DNA from: Notolepis coatsorum
Lineage: Eukaryota > Chordata > Actinopteri > Aulopiformes > Paralepididae
Direction of reading: 5' to 3'
DNA length: 64,000 nt
NCBI GenBank assembly: GCA_963971535.1
Contig: OZ020592.1
Span: forward strand, 58,688,324-58,752,323
In this document: in pieces, positions 62,010-64,000 of the stretch
How positions within the stretch are numbered: the first letter of the stretch is position 1
Layout: each line of letters begins with the position of its first letter
The notes under the pieces: generated by a model
Told to the model about the DNA's origin: nothing
Database searches by the model: none
What the model saw: only the letters and a program-made list of their open reading frames with translations
Position numbers and translations under genes: made by a program

Positions 62010-62668
62010 AGAGGTGTGATAGGTGTGATAGGTGTGAGAGGTGTGATAGGTGTGAGAGGTGTGATAGGTGGGATCGGTGTGATAGGTGTGATATGTGTCA
62101 GAGGTGGGATAGGTGTGAGAGGTGTGATAGGTGTGAGAGGTGTGATAGGTGTGATAGGTGGGATCGGTGTGATAGGTGTGATAGGTGTGATAGGTGTGAG
62201 GGGTGTGATAGGTGTGAGAGGTGTGATAGGTGTGAGAGGTGTGATAGGTGTGAATAGTATTGTATATTATATGGTAACTCAGAACATTGTACATATGTCT
62301 ATACCGAACACTGTGACCTCATTTTCTTCTTCTAAATTACATGCTATACTATGTTATTTGATACTATCTTGTCTAGCACAGTCTCTGGAGCGTAACAGTA
62401 AGAAGCATTTTGTATGAAAGTATTCTGTACTTCTGTATGACAACTATTAAAGAAACTTGAAACTTGAAACTTGAGAGGTGTGATAGGTGTGATAGGTGGG
62501 ATCGGTGTGATAGGTGGGATCGTGTGATAGGTGTGAGAGGTGTGATAGGTGTGAGAGGTGTGATAGGTGTGATAGGTGTGAGAGGTGTGATAGGTGTGAG
62601 AGGTGTGATCGGTGTGATAGGTGGGATAGGTGTGAGAGGTGTGATAGGTGTGAGAGGTGGAATCATCA
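62010..62668. repeat. GGTGTGA(T/G)A minisatellite, interrupted
   Basis: 9-bp units (ggtgtgata, ggtgtgaga, ggtgggatc) at 62010-62252 and 62472-62668, split by a LINE-D tail. Open frames through it ([16 protein letters not shown]) are artefacts of the repeat. Confidence 0.93.
62253..62473 (+). mobile_element. LINE-D 3' end inserted in the minisatellite
   Basis: Nearly identical to 56680-56905 ('tagtattgtatattatatgg' to 'ttaaagaaacttgaaac'), with a short (ACTTGAA)n tail. It lies between blocks of the same 9-bp repeat. A 221-bp 5'-truncated insertion is the natural explanation. Confidence 0.85.
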
Positions 62669-62832
62669 AGGTGCGTTTCAGAGATGGCAAGGATATTAAT
62701 CCAGTTAACTTTGACCATACATTCAATTTCATAGCACTTATTTCTCAGGCTACACACATTGATATGAGCTATAACCAAACCCTTATGCAAGCCTAGCTTA
62801 ATACAGGAAGTATCAGTAGGCCTACCGACCAT
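62655..62832 (-). pseudogene. LINE-C ORF2 endonuclease N-terminus
   Basis: 'GLVIAHINVCSLRNK' and 'INILAISETHLDDS' are the first two conserved blocks (catalytic N and E) of the apurinic-like endonuclease of LINEs. The frame then runs into minisatellite-encoded TSHTYHT repeats. The rest of ORF2 is absent. Confidence 0.82.
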
Positions 62833-62854
62833 AAAGCAATAGTCTCAATGGGTT

Positions 62855-63665
62855 TCAGAATAACCAGGGAGTGATACTGGAGTCCCTAAACAGTTGGTTG
62901 TTGATATATAGTCTATCCACCGACACGTTTGTTTAGGCTTCGATGTTCTTTCATGATAGGATATAATAGCTTACATCTTCCATTGATCTCGGGAGGAAAT
63001 TGGTCGTTCATGCCAATGGTGGTGTTCTTTAACTCCCTGCCCCTACCCTTGACAAGCTCCTTCTGCTGGTGATGCTCAAAACGAGCCACTATTGCCCGTG
63101 GTCTGTCCCCTGAGGGTTTTCCAATTCTGTGTACTCTAGAGAAGGTGATGTTCTGAACAGTGTCCCTAGGCAGTCTTAGCTGGTCTGACATAAACTCCCT
63201 TATGACTGTTTCACAGTCCTTGCTCTCCTTCTCTGCTATCACTGTAAAAACCAGATTGTCTTGCATAGACCTACGCTGTACATCCAGAAGAGATTCCTTC
63301 AACTTCCTGTTGTCTATCTCAATTATATCTACTTTGTTTCCCATGTATTCCACCTTTCCTTTCAGCTCAGCATTATCCTTGACCAGCTCATCAATTTGTC
63401 TCTGACTGAACTCCAAGCTTTCTTTGAGGCTCTTAATTTCCTGCATAATCAAGTCCAACATATCCAGTTTATCAAGTCTCTTATTGATGGCCTGTAATGT
63501 TAGATTCATGTCAACCTCTCTTATTGTCAGCGCTTCCTCCAATGAAGCTTCCTCTGTATCTTCAATGTCAGAACGTGATCTTTTACTCAGTTTGGGCTTA
63601 ATACAGTCTGTAATCTTCTGTGACTTTGTCTGAATGTTAAGTTTCACAGGCTTCTGTTGCGACAT
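62855..63665 (-). pseudogene. LINE-C ORF1 (L1-type RNA-binding protein), frameshifted near its end
   Basis: Starts MSQQKPVKLNIQTKSQ. Basic N-terminus, a coiled coil at about residues 55-125 (heptads such as LDKLDMLDLIMQEIKSLKES), then an RRM-like and C-terminal region (SMQDNLVFTVIAEKES, RVHRIGKPSGDRPRAIVARF) like L1 ORF1 proteins, which act as nucleic-acid chaperones in the LINE particle. The open frame stops at 62913 after 'NKRVGG'. A frame change at about 62920 restores 'LYINNQLFRDSSITPWLF' and a stop at 62855-62857, the more natural end. Confidence 0.82.
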
Positions 63666-63792
63666 GTTGATATTGTCGTAATGTTTGTCTATAAAATGCT
63701 CCAGCTGAAACAGCTGTTCAGAAGGATCCAGTGTGCTATCCCTGTGCGGTATTTCAGTACAAGAAATGCCCCTCTACACAGTTAAACAGTTA

Positions 63793-64000
63793 AACTGGCC
63801 TGATGGTGTAGCCTGGGGCTGGCCTGGTGGCTGGTAGCTGGTAGGCTGGGGCTGGCCTGGTGGTGATGGCTGGTAGCAGCTAGGCTACTACTAGCCTGGT
63901 GGCCTGGTGCAGCCCGGTTGGCCTGAGCTGCTGCAGGGCCTGGCCTGGTGGTAGCTGGCTGCTGCTGGAGCCTGGTCCTGGCCTGGCCTGGTGTTAGCTG
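63793..64000. repeat. Degenerate GGCCTGGTGG minisatellite
   Basis: Irregular tandem words 'ggcctggtgg', 'tagctggtagctgg' and 'ctggggctgg', continuing to the window edge. Confidence 0.85.

Larger units (their letters stand above)
62655..63690 (-). mobile_element. LINE-C, ORF1 and start of ORF2, 3'-truncated
   Basis: Minus strand: short leader, ORF1 (63665-62855), then the beginning of an ORF2 endonuclease (62832 to about 62655), which is cut off by the 9-bp minisatellite. Confidence 0.82.

Noticed and set aside
61574-62668. CRISPR-like regular repeats
   Set aside because: Units are contiguous tandem repeats with LINE tails or 9-bp words, not conserved repeats separated by unique spacers, and the genome is eukaryotic.
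61938-62796. Frames reading HTYHTSHT or GVIGVRGV
   Set aside because: Products of the 9-bp minisatellite. Only the first part of the 62344-62832 frame is a real LINE endonuclease start.

Overview
The window looks like transposon-rich, gene-poor nuclear DNA of a ray-finned (teleost) fish. The evidence is the mixture of non-LTR LINE fragments, tRNA-derived SINEs, several hAT-type elements, a Gypsy element with a SCAN-like gag, a BEL/Pao element, and long di-, tri- and tetranucleotide microsatellites. I found no intact host protein gene. The coding capacity is retroelement remnants plus a few orphan small ORFs.

Layout. 1-950 is mostly unassigned. 952-4470 is a decayed, 5'-truncated Gypsy element on the minus strand (SCAN-like gag, zinc knuckle, aspartic protease, one LTR). 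From 4916 a unit of about 16 kb is present in direct tandem: copy 1 at 4916-22722 (longer because of a private 1.7-kb hAT insertion), copy 2 at 22723-38813, and a broken third copy at 38814-40707. After about 1.6 kb of other sequence, the core of the unit returns in inverted orientation (42340-47917 and 54512-55292), split by a BEL/Pao retrotransposon (47918-54511) and a SINE. 55293-64000 is a patchwork of LINE pieces, two tRNA-Asp-like fragments, a SINE carrying a long hairpin, a MADF-like exon, a BEL reverse-transcriptase scrap, tandem arrays derived from LINE tails, and minisatellites.

The repeated core ('unit E' below) is the most unusual part. It carries a tRNA-Glu(TTC) gene in all three copies, a 121-codon ORF with an N-myristoylation-type start in the two direct copies, a duplicated GC-box/CCAAT promoter-like block and internal tandem repeats. 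I cannot assign E to a known family. The inverted copy serves as an empty-site control. It lacks a 726-bp hAT element (single target site present), a 5.4-kb terminal-inverted-repeat element (single GAAC present) and the solo LTR, all of which the tandem copies have. The insertion order can therefore be read from the sequence. The 5.4-kb element carries a 5S rRNA-derived segment and a left end that is itself a near-palindromic mini-element.

No operon-like or pathway relationships exist among the features. The relationships are nesting, duplication and deletion. Near-identity of copies 1 and 2 implies recent duplication, ongoing homogenisation, or an assembly duplication. The sequence alone cannot separate these.
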